From Xanthomonas sp. 3793 (GTDB lineage: Bacteria; Pseudomonadota; Gammaproteobacteria; Xanthomonadales; Xanthomonadaceae), in contig NZ_JANTYU010000004.1 in NCBI RefSeq assembly GCF_024806835.1, positions 186,001-250,000 on the forward strand: a stretch of 64,000 nt of DNA, in the 5' to 3' direction. The notes beneath the pieces were generated by a model. That model did not search any database and was not told the DNA's origin. It saw only the letters and a program-made list of their open reading frames with translations. Positions 32,473 through 41,158 of the stretch are shown here, one piece after another (position 1 is the stretch's first letter; every line of letters starts with the position of its first letter). The position numbers were made by a program, and so were the translations under genes.

Positions 32473-33729
32473 ATGTCCACTGGCAACTTGTTGTATGCCC
32501 AATCAGGCGGCGTCACCGCCGTCATCAACGCGACCGCCGCCGGCGTCATCACCGAAGCGCGCGCGCGCAAGATCAAGGTCCTGGCTGCCCGCAACGGCAT
32601 CCTGGGCGCGCTGCGCGAGGAGCTGATCGACACCTCCAAGGAATCCGCTGCAGCGATCGCCGCCCTGGCGCAGACACCCGGCGGTGCGTTCGGCTCCTGC
32701 CGCTACAAGCTCAAGTCGCTGGACCAGGACAGCGCCAAGTACGAACGCCTGCTCGACGTGTTGCGCGCGCACGACGTGCGCTGGTTCCTCTACAACGGCG
32801 GCAACGATTCGGCCGACACCGCATGGAAGGTGTCGCAGCTGGCCAAGGCCTACGGCTACCCGCTGCACTGTATCGGCGTGCCCAAGACCATCGACAACGA
32901 TCTGGCGGTGACCGACACCTGCCCCGGCTTCGGTTCGGCGGCCAAATATACCGCGGTGTCCGTGCGCGAGGCTGCGCTGGATGTCGCCGCGATGGCCGAT
33001 ACCTCCACCAAGGTCTTCATCTACGAAGCGATGGGCCGTCACGCCGGCTGGCTGGCCGCCGCCGCCGGCCTGGCCGGCCAGGGTCCGGACGAGGCACCGC
33101 AGATCATCCTGCTGCCCGAGCGCGCCTTCGATCAGGCCGCGTTCCTGACCAAGGTCAAGCAAGTGGTGGAGAAGGTGGGTTGGTGCGTGGTGGTCGCCAG
33201 CGAAGGCATCCAGGACGCACATGGCCGTTTCGTCGCCGATGCTGGCGGGGCGACCGACTCGTTCGGCCACGCGCAACTCGGCGGCGTGGCCTCCTTCCTG
33301 GCTGCGCAGGTCAAGCAGGAGCTCGGCTACAAGGTGCACTGGACGCTACCCGATTACCTGCAACGCTCCGCACGCCACCTCGCCTCCAAGACCGACTGGG
33401 AACAGGCCCAGGCCGTCGGCAAGGCAGCGGTGCAATACGCACTCAAGGGCATGAACGCGGTGATCCCGGTGATCGAACGCGTCAGCGACGCTCCCTATCG
33501 CTGGAAGATCGTGCCGGCCCCGCTGCACAAGGTGGCCAATCACGAAAAGAAGATGCCGCCCAGCTTCCTGCGCAAGGACGGCTTTGGCATCACCGAGCGC
33601 GCCCGCCGCTACTTCGCCCCGTTGATCAAGGGCGAAGCTCCGCTGGCCTACGGCAACGACGGCCTGCCCAAGTATGTGACCTTGAAGAATGTGGCGGTGG
33701 CGAAGAAATTGCCGGTGTGGGAAGGCTGA
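32473..33729 (+). CDS. pfp: Pyrophosphate-dependent 6-phosphofructokinase
   Basis: Phosphorylates fructose 6-phosphate with PPi instead of ATP, and is reversible. 418 residues. The N-terminal YAQSGGVTAVINA phosphate loop, WFLYNGGNDSADT, in which an acidic/amide pair replaces the ATP-type residues, GVPKTIDNDL with the catalytic TIDND, and the MGRHAGWLA substrate motif are all seen. The GGND signature and length place it with the PPi-using group rather than ATP enzymes (family knowledge). ATG at 32473 follows GAGGAG. Other PPi enzymes, hppA and ppa, lie 2-5 kb downstream. Confidence 0.92.
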   Translation: MSTGNLLYAQSGGVTAVINATAAGVITEARARKIKVLAARNGILGALREELIDTSKESAAAIAALAQTPGGAFGSCRYKLKSLDQDSAKYERLLDVLRAHDVRWFLYNGGNDSADTAWKVSQLAKAYGYPLHCIGVPKTIDNDLAVTDTCPGFGSAAKYTAVSVREAALDVAAMADTSTKVFIYEAMGRHAGWLAAAAGLAGQGPDEAPQIILLPERAFDQAAFLTKVKQVVEKVGWCVVVASEGIQDAHGRFVADAGGATDSFGHAQLGGVASFLAAQVKQELGYKVHWTLPDYLQRSARHLASKTDWEQAQAVGKAAVQYALKGMNAVIPVIERVSDAPYRWKIVPAPLHKVANHEKKMPPSFLRKDGFGITERARRYFAPLIKGEAPLAYGNDGLPKYVTLKNVAVAKKLPVWEG

Positions 33730-34073
33730 GCGACCCTGCCGCGCGCCCTCGCTAGCGCATCTGTGTGAGGACGCTCATACCGGCCGACCCTGGGCAGTCT
33801 GCGGAATCTCCAACGGCAGTGATCCATAAAGCAGTCAACCGCCGCCAGGAGGCGGTTGCCTGTGGAGCCACTTTATATAGGGAATCTCCTGATTGCCGTG
33901 CAGGAGGTCGCTGACTGACACGTGCGCACATGCCTTTCGCTGTCGCAGTGCGCGGCATGGTTCGGAGTGCAGACCACCGCAATCGAACCGCGACAGGACC
34001 TGGCTTCAATGAGCCGGAAGAGCGCGTGCGCATGGAAGCCAGGCGCTGCCGCCTTGCGCTGAGGCAAGAAAGA
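33730..34073. other. Gap after pfp with a short hairpin
   Basis: 344 bp without a recognisable gene. A perfect 8-bp hairpin CAACCGCC / GGCGGTTG (33836-33843 with 33851-33858) lies 107 bases after pfp but lacks a T-run. The rest shows nothing clear. Confidence 0.4.
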
Positions 34074-34745
34074 TCACGGCGACATTGCCAGATTGACCCC
34101 CAATGTGATCCATCCGCGTGGTGCCGCTACGTGATCACGCCCGACCACCAGGTCGACGCTGGACACCCTGCCCATCAGCCGGCGCATGCCAATTTGTGCG
34201 CCCCACCCGTTGCGATCGTCTCCGGATGCTTCGGCCAACACTGTCCATTTGGGTGTGAGTACCTGCTCCAGACCGGCCCCTGCAGTGGTGGCATCGGACC
34301 CGGCATGCAGTGCGACCAGACCAAGATTGACGTGCATCCGCGTGGCCCCATCGGCGCCATACGACCACGTCAGCGGAACGGTGAGATAACTCGCGCGTTG
34401 CTGCGGGTCCTGCCAGTCGCGCTGCAGCCCGACCGCGACTGCCAGCCCCCAGACATGCTGCTCCGGATCGCGCAGCATGTGTTTGGCTCCGATATCGAGC
34501 GCAGCAGATCCATGCCGGACATCGGTGATTCCTACGGAAAATTCCGTGCCCAGGACATTGCAGGCAGGTACCGCCGTGGCCGATGCACCACCCGGCGTTG
34601 CACGCCACCAGGCTTCCAGCTGGCATTGCCCACGTGGCGTGACGCCGGCATCGTCGACCACCATGCTCGCCGCTGCGCGCACCGGCACCGGGTGCCACAG
34701 TGCGAAGAAGGCAAGCAGGCCCGGGGAATAACGCAATACCTTCAT
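34074..34745 (-). CDS. Predicted exported beta-barrel-like protein of unknown function
   Basis: A 223-residue protein with a signal peptide (MKVLRYSPGLLAFFALWHPVPVRAA). The mature part has alternating polar/apolar strands (YLTVPLTWSYG, MHVNLGLVALH, WTVLAEASGDD, SVDLVVGRDH) ending in WITLGVNLAMSP. This pattern fits a small outer-membrane beta-barrel, similar in style to uncharacterised proteobacterial Omp/transporter-like proteins. ATG 34745 begins the signal peptide. No partner gene is adjacent and no specific function can be given. Confidence 0.65.
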   Translation of the reverse strand: MKVLRYSPGLLAFFALWHPVPVRAAASMVVDDAGVTPRGQCQLEAWWRATPGGASATAVPACNVLGTEFSVGITDVRHGSAALDIGAKHMLRDPEQHVWGLAVAVGLQRDWQDPQQRASYLTVPLTWSYGADGATRMHVNLGLVALHAGSDATTAGAGLEQVLTPKWTVLAEASGDDRNGWGAQIGMRRLMGRVSSVDLVVGRDHVAAPRGWITLGVNLAMSP

Positions 34746-35215
34746 AGACGTTCTCAAAAATCAGCGCAGCTGCTACGCGACTGGGTACAGCACTGAGCGC
34801 AGCGACAAATCGTCGTCGGCATGCATCGGATGCAGGTGACTGGCGTGCCGGATCGGGAGTGTACGCGTGGCGCATGGCAAAGCCGATTACTGCCGCAGGA
34901 AACCGGACCACGCGCAGCTGCTTGGCAGCGCCCGGGATCGCTGCAAATGCGCAGCACAGGCACCATGCGCATGTGCACGCCGGCGCGACCGCCCCTTCCA
35001 CGAATTTGGGCGATTCTTGCTCAAAATTCGAGCGATTCCTGGATCGCTGCGTCTAACGCGGATGCGCAAACAAGGCCGCCGGCATCGGTAGCAACACCGG
35101 CGAGCACTCTCTATCGATACGTCAACTGCATGGCATGCCGCTGGCGGGCGTCATGCCATGCGAAGGTCCGTACCCCTCATACAGCCGTAGCGTCCCGGCA
35201 TCGATGCCGCATGTG
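34746..35215. other. Gap between two small exported-protein genes
   Basis: 470 bp. A direct repeat CGATTC occurs at about 35009 and 35030 around a short GCTCAAAATTCGAGC hairpin. No credible coding frame, promoter consensus or window repeat family was recognised. Confidence 0.35.
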
Positions 35216-35737
35216 TCACTGGCAGGCCTTGCCTTCCATCGTCTGCTGCGCGGCGAACATTGGCACCTGCGGGATCTTGCCGGCAGCGGCCTGTTGCTTG
35301 GCATCTTCCAGGTAGATGCGTGACTGGCCTTGCCCGTCGAGCTGCGGCTTGGCATCCACCGGCTTGCGCCACACGCGCACGACCGCCTGTTGACTTGGGC
35401 AGGCTGCGCTTGGGATGCGGATCACGTCATTGAAGATCCAGCCCGACGCGACACTGGGCGCCGCCTTGGCGTAGTCCACAACGCGCGCGCGCGGCTGACA
35501 GGTGGGGCTGCTGCGCACTACCGAAAACGTATAGGGCTGTGCAGCATTGCCGGTGAACACACCTTCCAGGCGTGCACAGGCTTCTGGAATCTGCCGCAAG
35601 GTGTGCACCGCACCAACGGCTTGCGCGGTACCAGCCGGGCGGGCCTTCAACTCTGGCGTTGGCTCTGCAGCGCACGCGCTGCCGGTGAGCAGCATGGCCA
35701 GCACAGCGGCGTACCTGGACGCGGCATCGTTCGACAT
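35216..35737 (-). CDS. Hypothetical exported protein with four cysteines
   Basis: A 173-residue protein with a signal peptide ([23 protein letters not shown]). The mature part contains [58 protein letters not shown] and a final KACQ, so two disulfides are possible. The ATG has AGGAG at the right distance. I do not recognise the family; it looks like a conserved xanthomonad periplasmic protein. It is divergent from hppA. Confidence 0.7.
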   Translation of the reverse strand: MSNDAASRYAAVLAMLLTGSACAAEPTPELKARPAGTAQAVGAVHTLRQIPEACARLEGVFTGNAAQPYTFSVVRSSPTCQPRARVVDYAKAAPSVASGWIFNDVIRIPSAACPSQQAVVRVWRKPVDAKPQLDGQGQSRIYLEDAKQQAAAGKIPQVPMFAAQQTMEGKACQ

Positions 35738-35987
35738 AAGTTACTCCTGGATCGGCTCGATCACGTTGGCCGCAGGCTGTCATGTCGCGACTGAACGACG
35801 CGCCAAAGCCGCGGTGGTGGCACCCCTGCAAGCCGCGGCGCATACTCGGCCGCGATCCGGCCATCATGAACATCGCGACGCGCATTACGGCCCTTGGGCC
35901 GTCGAGACCGTATTCGCACCCCACTCGTTGCGTGCGCCGCCCTTGGTTCATCCCGACCGGATGACATCCATTCTCTTGGGAGGGGTC

Positions 35988-38015
35988 ATGCTGGAACACT
36001 ACGGGTTAGGGCTTGCGTTGGGCTGCGCGGTATTGGCAATTTTGTACGGGATCGTCTCGGCGCGCTGGGTGGTCGCGCAACCGAGCGGCAACGCACGCAT
36101 GCAGGAGATCGCAGCGGCGATCCAGGAAGGGGCGCGCGCATATCTCAATCGGCAGTACCTCACGATTTCGATCGCTGGCGGCGTGCTGTTCGTCTTGGTC
36201 GGACTATTCCTGAGCTGGTACACGGCGATCGGCTTCGCGCTCGGCGCGGTCCTGTCGGGCCTGGCTGGCTATATCGGCATGAACGTCTCGGTGCGCGCCA
36301 ATGTGCGCACCGCGGAGGCCGCACGGCACGGCATCGGCTGCGCGATGGATGTCGCGTTCCGCGGTGGCGCGATCACCGGCATGCTGGTGGTGGGCCTGGG
36401 GTTGCTGGGGGTGGCCGGCTACTACGCAGTGCTGCAGGCCTTGGGGCTGCCGCTGGAGCAGAACCTGCACGCACTGGTCGGCCTGGCGTTCGGCTCCTCG
36501 CTGATCTCGATCTTCGCGCGCCTGGGTGGCGGCATTTTCACCAAAGGGGCGGATGTGGGGGCAGACCTGGTCGGCAAGGTAGAGGCCGGCATTCCCGAAG
36601 ACGACCCGCGCAATCCTGCAGTGATTGCCGACAATGTAGGCGACAACGTGGGCGACTGCGCCGGCATGGCAGCGGATCTGTTCGAGACCTATGCGGTGAC
36701 CGTGATCGCCACGATGCTGCTCGGCAGCCTGACCCTGGCCGAGACCGGGCCGCATGCCGTGCTGTATCCGCTGGTGTTGGGCGGCGTGTCGATCATCGCC
36801 TCGATCGTGGGCGCGGCTTTCGTCAAGGTCAAAGCAGGCGGCTCGATCATGGGGGCGCTCTACAAGGGCGTGATCGTTTCCGGCGTGCTGGCTGCGCTGG
36901 CCTATTGGCCGATCACCCAGAGCCTGATGCGCGACAACAGCCATGGCGCCGCCTCGCTGTACGCCTGCGCCTTGATCGGCCTGGTGCTGACCGGCCTGAT
37001 CGTGTGGATCACCGAGTACTACACCGGCACCCAATACGCGCCGGTGCAGCATGTTGCCTCTGCCAGCACGACCGGACACGGCACCAACATCATTGCCGGC
37101 CTGGGCATCTCGATGAAGTCCACGGCGCTGCCGGTGATTGCGGTCTGTGCAGCGATCTGGGGCGCGTTCCATTTCGGCGGCCTGTACGGCATCGCGATCG
37201 CTGCCACGGCAATGCTGTCGATGGCCGGCATGATCGTGGCGCTGGACGCCTATGGCCCGATCACCGACAACGCCGGTGGCATCGCCGAGATGGCCGAACT
37301 GCCACCGGAAGTCCGCGCGATCACCGACCCGCTGGATGCGGTCGGCAACACCACCAAGGCGGTCACCAAAGGCTACGCGATCGGCTCGGCCGCACTGGCG
37401 GCATTGGTGCTGTTCGCCGACTACACCCACAACCTGCAGGCGGCCCATCCCACCGAGGTCTTCGCCTTCGATCTGTCCGACCACACGGTGATCATCGGTC
37501 TATTGATCGGCGGCCTGATCCCTTACCTGTTCGGCGCAATGGCGATGGAAGCGGTGGGCCGTGCGGCCGGCGCGGTGGTCGAAGAGGTCCGCCGTCAGTT
37601 CCACGAGATCCCCGGCATCATGGCCGGTACCGCCAAGCCGCAATACGACCGCGCGGTGGACATGCTGACCCGCTCGGCGATTCGCGAAATGATCGTGCCC
37701 TCCTTGTTGCCGGTCGTGGTCCCGATCGTGGTCGGGCTGCTGCTGGGGCCACGCGCCCTGGGCGGCTTGCTGATCGGCACCATTGTCACCGGACTGTTCC
37801 TGGCCATTTCGATGACCACCGGTGGCGGGGCCTGGGACAACGCCAAGAAGTACATCGAAGACGGGCACTTCGGCGGCAAGGGCAGCGAAGCGCACAAGGC
37901 GGCAATCACCGGCGACACCGTAGGCGACCCGTACAAGGACACCGCCGGGCCGGCGATCAATCCGTTGATCAAGATCATCAACATCGTGGCGCTGCTGCTG
38001 GTACCGCTGTTGTAG
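35988..38015 (+). CDS. hppA: Proton-translocating membrane pyrophosphatase, K+-independent type
   Basis: Couples PPi hydrolysis to proton pumping across the inner membrane. 675 residues, about 16 transmembrane helices. The catalytic signature is [45 protein letters not shown], given here in part ([11 protein letters not shown] and [17 protein letters not shown]). Lys457 in [10 protein letters not shown] is the residue that marks K+-independent proton pumps, where K+-dependent ones have Ala (established for the family). Start at ATG 35988, directly after TTGGGAGGGGTC, in preference to ATG 35961. Together with PPi-dependent pfp and soluble ppa it sets the cell's PPi level. Confidence 0.96.
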   Translation: MLEHYGLGLALGCAVLAILYGIVSARWVVAQPSGNARMQEIAAAIQEGARAYLNRQYLTISIAGGVLFVLVGLFLSWYTAIGFALGAVLSGLAGYIGMNVSVRANVRTAEAARHGIGCAMDVAFRGGAITGMLVVGLGLLGVAGYYAVLQALGLPLEQNLHALVGLAFGSSLISIFARLGGGIFTKGADVGADLVGKVEAGIPEDDPRNPAVIADNVGDNVGDCAGMAADLFETYAVTVIATMLLGSLTLAETGPHAVLYPLVLGGVSIIASIVGAAFVKVKAGGSIMGALYKGVIVSGVLAALAYWPITQSLMRDNSHGAASLYACALIGLVLTGLIVWITEYYTGTQYAPVQHVASASTTGHGTNIIAGLGISMKSTALPVIAVCAAIWGAFHFGGLYGIAIAATAMLSMAGMIVALDAYGPITDNAGGIAEMAELPPEVRAITDPLDAVGNTTKAVTKGYAIGSAALAALVLFADYTHNLQAAHPTEVFAFDLSDHTVIIGLLIGGLIPYLFGAMAMEAVGRAAGAVVEEVRRQFHEIPGIMAGTAKPQYDRAVDMLTRSAIREMIVPSLLPVVVPIVVGLLLGPRALGGLLIGTIVTGLFLAISMTTGGGAWDNAKKYIEDGHFGGKGSEAHKAAITGDTVGDPYKDTAGPAINPLIKIINIVALLLVPLL

Positions 38016-38214
38016 CCAGGCATGGCCACATGGATCTGGCACCTGCGGCCGTGCGGCCGCAGGTACTGGAGGCGGGACTGCCTAAGGCGTCGGGCGAGGC
38101 GACCGCCAGTGCCTTCGCAGCGACCGGCATCACCGGCGATCGGGCGCTCGCGCAACGCTGCCAAGGCACACAACGGTGACGACGGGGCGCGCAACCGCCC
38201 CGGCCCGGCATCGC

Positions 38215-38697
38215 TCAAAGACAGCCGACCAAGCCGTCGTAGATCGGCGGCGCGCCGCCCGACAGCGGTTCGAACAAGGGGTTGGCCACTGCCAGTACGC
38301 GGTACATCTCGTCCAGGCGGGTACCGGCTTTCAGCGGTGCGGTGCAGCGCCAGACGCGGCTGTCCGAGCGCAGGTAACCGCTGCGGGGATCCACGCTCAC
38401 CTCGCTGGCACCGAAGGTCCAGATGCAGCTGCGCACTACGCCGGTGACGCGGTGGACCGAGCAGCGAAAGCGCAGCGGCTGGTAATCGCTGAATTCGCCT
38501 CCGCAGAAGGTATCGCCGCAGATGTTGTCGAAATCGCGGTCCAGCCGCTGCTCCAGATCGATGAAGGCCTCCCAGCCCTCGGCATTGGCCGGCCAGTCGA
38601 CCGCGTCCACGTAGGTCGGCGGTGGCGTTGCGGCAGCGGCCGCCTGGGTGGTGAGGGAGAGCAGCAGTACGACGAGCAAGCGTGCGAGTCTGGACAT
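38215..38697 (-). CDS. Hypothetical exported protein
   Basis: A 160-residue protein with a signal peptide (MSRLARLLVVLLLSLTTQAAAA). The mature part contains WPANAEGWEAFIDLEQRLDRDFDNICGD, FCGGEFSDYQPLRFRCSV and SCIWTFGAS, and ends with a GLVGCL cysteine, giving about six cysteines. ATG 38697 with GAAAGG upstream. The pattern recalls xanthomonad periplasmic proteins of unknown function; no catalytic motif is visible. Confidence 0.68.
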   Translation of the reverse strand: MSRLARLLVVLLLSLTTQAAAAATPPPTYVDAVDWPANAEGWEAFIDLEQRLDRDFDNICGDTFCGGEFSDYQPLRFRCSVHRVTGVVRSCIWTFGASEVSVDPRSGYLRSDSRVWRCTAPLKAGTRLDEMYRVLAVANPLFEPLSGGAPPIYDGLVGCL

Positions 38698-38893
38698 GAC
38701 CTTTCCCGAGCAGTGGATGAGTCTGCAGCGTGCGCCGCGTCCCTGCCCACCACGATCAGCCGGCCGCCCGTTATGAATGCAGGCTATGCCGCATCCGGCC
38801 CTCAGAAGATTGCCCATTCAGTGTCGCTGCAGCGCAACAGCCGAACGCGTAGAATCGCGCTCCACACACTGCTGACGCCTCGGAGCTACCCGC

Positions 38894-39430
38894 ATGGGCC
38901 TTGAACTGGTCACCTCTGGCAAGAATCTGCCGGAAGAAATCAACGTCGTCATCGAAATCCCCAAGGATTCCGAGCCGGTCAAGTACGAAGTGGACAAGGC
39001 CAGCGGTGCGATCTTCGTCGACCGCATCCTGTCGACCCCGATGCGTTACCCCTGCAACTACGGCTACGTGCCCAACACCCTGTGCGGCGATGGCGATCCG
39101 GCCGACGTGCTGGTGGTCCTGCCGCTGCCGCTGGTCCCGGGCTCGGTGGTGCGCTGCCGTCCGGTCGGCGTGCTGCGCATGAGCGACGAAGCAGGCAGCG
39201 ACGAAAAGATCCTGGCGGTGCCGATCGAGAAGATTTTCTCCGGCTACGCGCACATCGAGGATATCAACCAGGTGTCCAGCCACTGGATGGAGCGCATCGG
39301 TCACTTCTTCGAGCATTACAAGGACCTGGAGAAGGGCAAGTGGGTCAAGCTCGACGGCTGGGGCGGCGCGGCCGAGGCCAAGCGCATTCTGGTCGAGTCG
39401 GTGGAACGCTATAATTCCGACGCGCCCTGA
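38894..39430 (+). CDS. ppa: Inorganic pyrophosphatase
   Basis: Soluble family I pyrophosphatase of 178 residues, hydrolysing PPi to two phosphates in the cytoplasm. The active-site sequence [23 protein letters not shown] (in part DGDPADVLV, about residues 65-74), [15 protein letters not shown] and the [16 protein letters not shown] segment are standard. ATG 38894 with GGAG upstream. It lies 0.9 kb downstream of hppA on the same strand, with the small exported-protein gene in between on the other strand. Confidence 0.97.
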   Translation: MGLELVTSGKNLPEEINVVIEIPKDSEPVKYEVDKASGAIFVDRILSTPMRYPCNYGYVPNTLCGDGDPADVLVVLPLPLVPGSVVRCRPVGVLRMSDEAGSDEKILAVPIEKIFSGYAHIEDINQVSSHWMERIGHFFEHYKDLEKGKWVKLDGWGGAAEAKRILVESVERYNSDAP

Positions 39431-39577
39431 ACCGTTGGCCGTAACACTGCTTCGCAGGTGCGGAGCGACCGGGATCACGCTTTTGCCGTGATCCCGGTGA
39501 CCGCCGTCGGTAGATTGGGTACATTGCCGAGCTGCGTTTGGCCGGCGCCCGCCGTCGGTGACTTCTGGGGAAGTGTC

Positions 39578-40693
39578 TTGCGTATTCTGTTTGTTGGGGA
39601 CGAAGCCAGTCTTCCGTCCGACCTTGTCGAGTACGTCGCCGATCTCGGCGACCAGTGGCAGGCGCAGCAGGTGGCCGATGGAAATTCGGCGATCGAAGCT
39701 GCCGCGCTGTCGCCCTTCGACGCGGTCATCGTTGCCCCGGTGTTGCCGGACCTGACTGCCGCCACGTTGCTGGGGCAGATCCGCACGCTGCGCCCGGACA
39801 CCATTCGCATCGCGCTGATCGATGCCCAGGACGGCCAGCGCACGCCGCCGGCCCGCATCATCGGCGTGGCGCACCGTTTCCTGCCGATGCCGCTGGCGCC
39901 GGAAGTATTGCTCGAAGCCGTCACCAGCCTGGAAGAACTGCGCGACCTGCTCAGCAATCCACGCCTGCGCGCGGCCATCGGTCGCATCGAAAAACTGCCC
40001 TCGCCACCGCATCTGTATCTGAGCCTGATGCACGCCCTGGAAGAAGACGATGGCGCCGACGCGGCCGACATCGCCAAGCTCATCGCCGGCGACCCGGCGA
40101 TCGCGGCCAAGGTGCTGCAGCTGTGCAATTCGGCGTTCTTTTCCGGCGGACGCAGCATCACCGACCTGCGCACGGCGGTAACCCGCCTGGGCGTGGCGAC
40201 GCTGCGCGACCTGGTACTGGCCAGCGAAGTCTTCTCGGTGCAGACCCTGACCCCGGCCGAGCGTAGCGCGATGCAGCGCCGCGCCCTGCTGTCGTCGCGG
40301 CTGGCGGCGAAAGTGTTGCCGCCCACCAGCGCCGAACTCGGCTCCACCGCCGCCTTGCTGGCCGATATCGGGCTGCTGTTGCCGGGCGTACGCGACGAGC
40401 GCGAGCCGCCTGCCGAAGGCGGCGACGAGCGGCTGGGCCACACCGAAGCCGGCGCGTATCTGCTTGGTCTGTGGGGCCTGCCGATGCCGATCATCGAGGC
40501 GGTGGCGTTCCATCGCCATCCGCAGCGCTCCAGCCTTCGCAGCTTCTGGGTGACCGGCGCGGTGCATGTCGCCACGGCACTGGCCAGCGGCGAAACCGTG
40601 GACGAAGAGTACCTGTCCAAGGTCGGCGTGATCTCCCGCCTGCCGACCTGGCGCGAGCAGGCCGACACCTTGCTTGGCCTTGCCGAGGCTTGA
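39578..40693 (+). CDS. Degenerate receiver-HDOD domain protein
   Basis: About 371 residues. The N-terminal 115 have a response-regulator fold (RILFVGDEASLPSDLVEYVADL). The position of the phosphoacceptor aspartate is alanine (DAVIVAPVLPDL), and the early acidic pair is reduced to GDE, so it is unlikely to be phosphorylated. The rest is an HDOD domain (LYLSLMHALEEDDGADAADIAKL, VLQLCNSAFFSGG), used in signal transduction without phosphodiesterase activity. The start is probably the TTG at 39578, preceded by GGGGAAG; the frame is open from 39458. A strong terminator follows at 40731. Confidence 0.8.
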   Translation: MRILFVGDEASLPSDLVEYVADLGDQWQAQQVADGNSAIEAAALSPFDAVIVAPVLPDLTAATLLGQIRTLRPDTIRIALIDAQDGQRTPPARIIGVAHRFLPMPLAPEVLLEAVTSLEELRDLLSNPRLRAAIGRIEKLPSPPHLYLSLMHALEEDDGADAADIAKLIAGDPAIAAKVLQLCNSAFFSGGRSITDLRTAVTRLGVATLRDLVLASEVFSVQTLTPAERSAMQRRALLSSRLAAKVLPPTSAELGSTAALLADIGLLLPGVRDEREPPAEGGDERLGHTEAGAYLLGLWGLPMPIIEAVAFHRHPQRSSLRSFWVTGAVHVATALASGETVDEEYLSKVGVISRLPTWREQADTLLGLAEA

Positions 40694-40730
40694 GCGGCGG
40701 CCGTCAGGGGCAACGATTGCGGTAGCAAAA

Positions 40731-40760
40731 AAGGCGCGATGGACTCGCGCCTTTTTCTTT
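40731..40760 (+). terminator. Rho-independent terminator after the HDOD gene
   Basis: Perfect 9-bp stem AAGGCGCGA / TCGCGCCTT with a five-base loop, flanked by A-run and T-run (TTTTTCTTT), 37 bases after the stop codon. Confidence 0.92.
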
Positions 40761-41107
40761 GGCCCTTTGTAGCCGCGTCATGACGCGAGTGGGATGCGTG
40801 ATAGGCGTTATTGCCGACCTGCAAAGTCAGGCGACGCGCATCGGGTTATCCGCAGCGGACGATCCAGACCTGGAGACATCTGCGATCCGAGCCAGACCAA
40901 GGTTACGGCCATCGGACTCAAGACCCCTTAGCTGGGCAGTCGTAGACCACACACGCGTGTAAGGAGTCGTTTTTGTGGCATGCGCCTGCAGCTAGGCTCC
41001 GGCTCCAGTGCGTGCAGGTCGTTGTGGAGCGCGCCAGCTTTCTGGCACTACACGGCCACTTTGGCGACATGCATACACCGCGCATTGAACGCAGTCGACG
41101 ACAGGCA
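40761..41107. other. Gap between two converging transcription units
   Basis: 347 bp bounded by the terminators of the HDOD gene (plus) and the TonB receptor gene (minus). Nothing else recognisable was seen. Confidence 0.4.
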
Positions 41108-41136
41108 TAAAAAAAGCGGGCCTTTCGGCCCGCTTC
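41108..41136 (-). terminator. Rho-independent terminator of the 41-44 kb TonB receptor gene
   Basis: Stem AAGCGGGCC / GGCCCGCTT (9 bp) with a four-base loop, followed on the minus strand by seven T residues, 23 bases after the receptor stop codon. Confidence 0.93.
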
Positions 41137-41158
41137 TTCTTTCACGACGCTTCGATGA

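Noticed and set aside
35894..38179. Plus-strand frame of 761 codons overlapping hppA
   Set aside because: Alternative frame of hppA with Arg/Gly-rich product; the membrane pyrophosphatase motifs are in the other frame.
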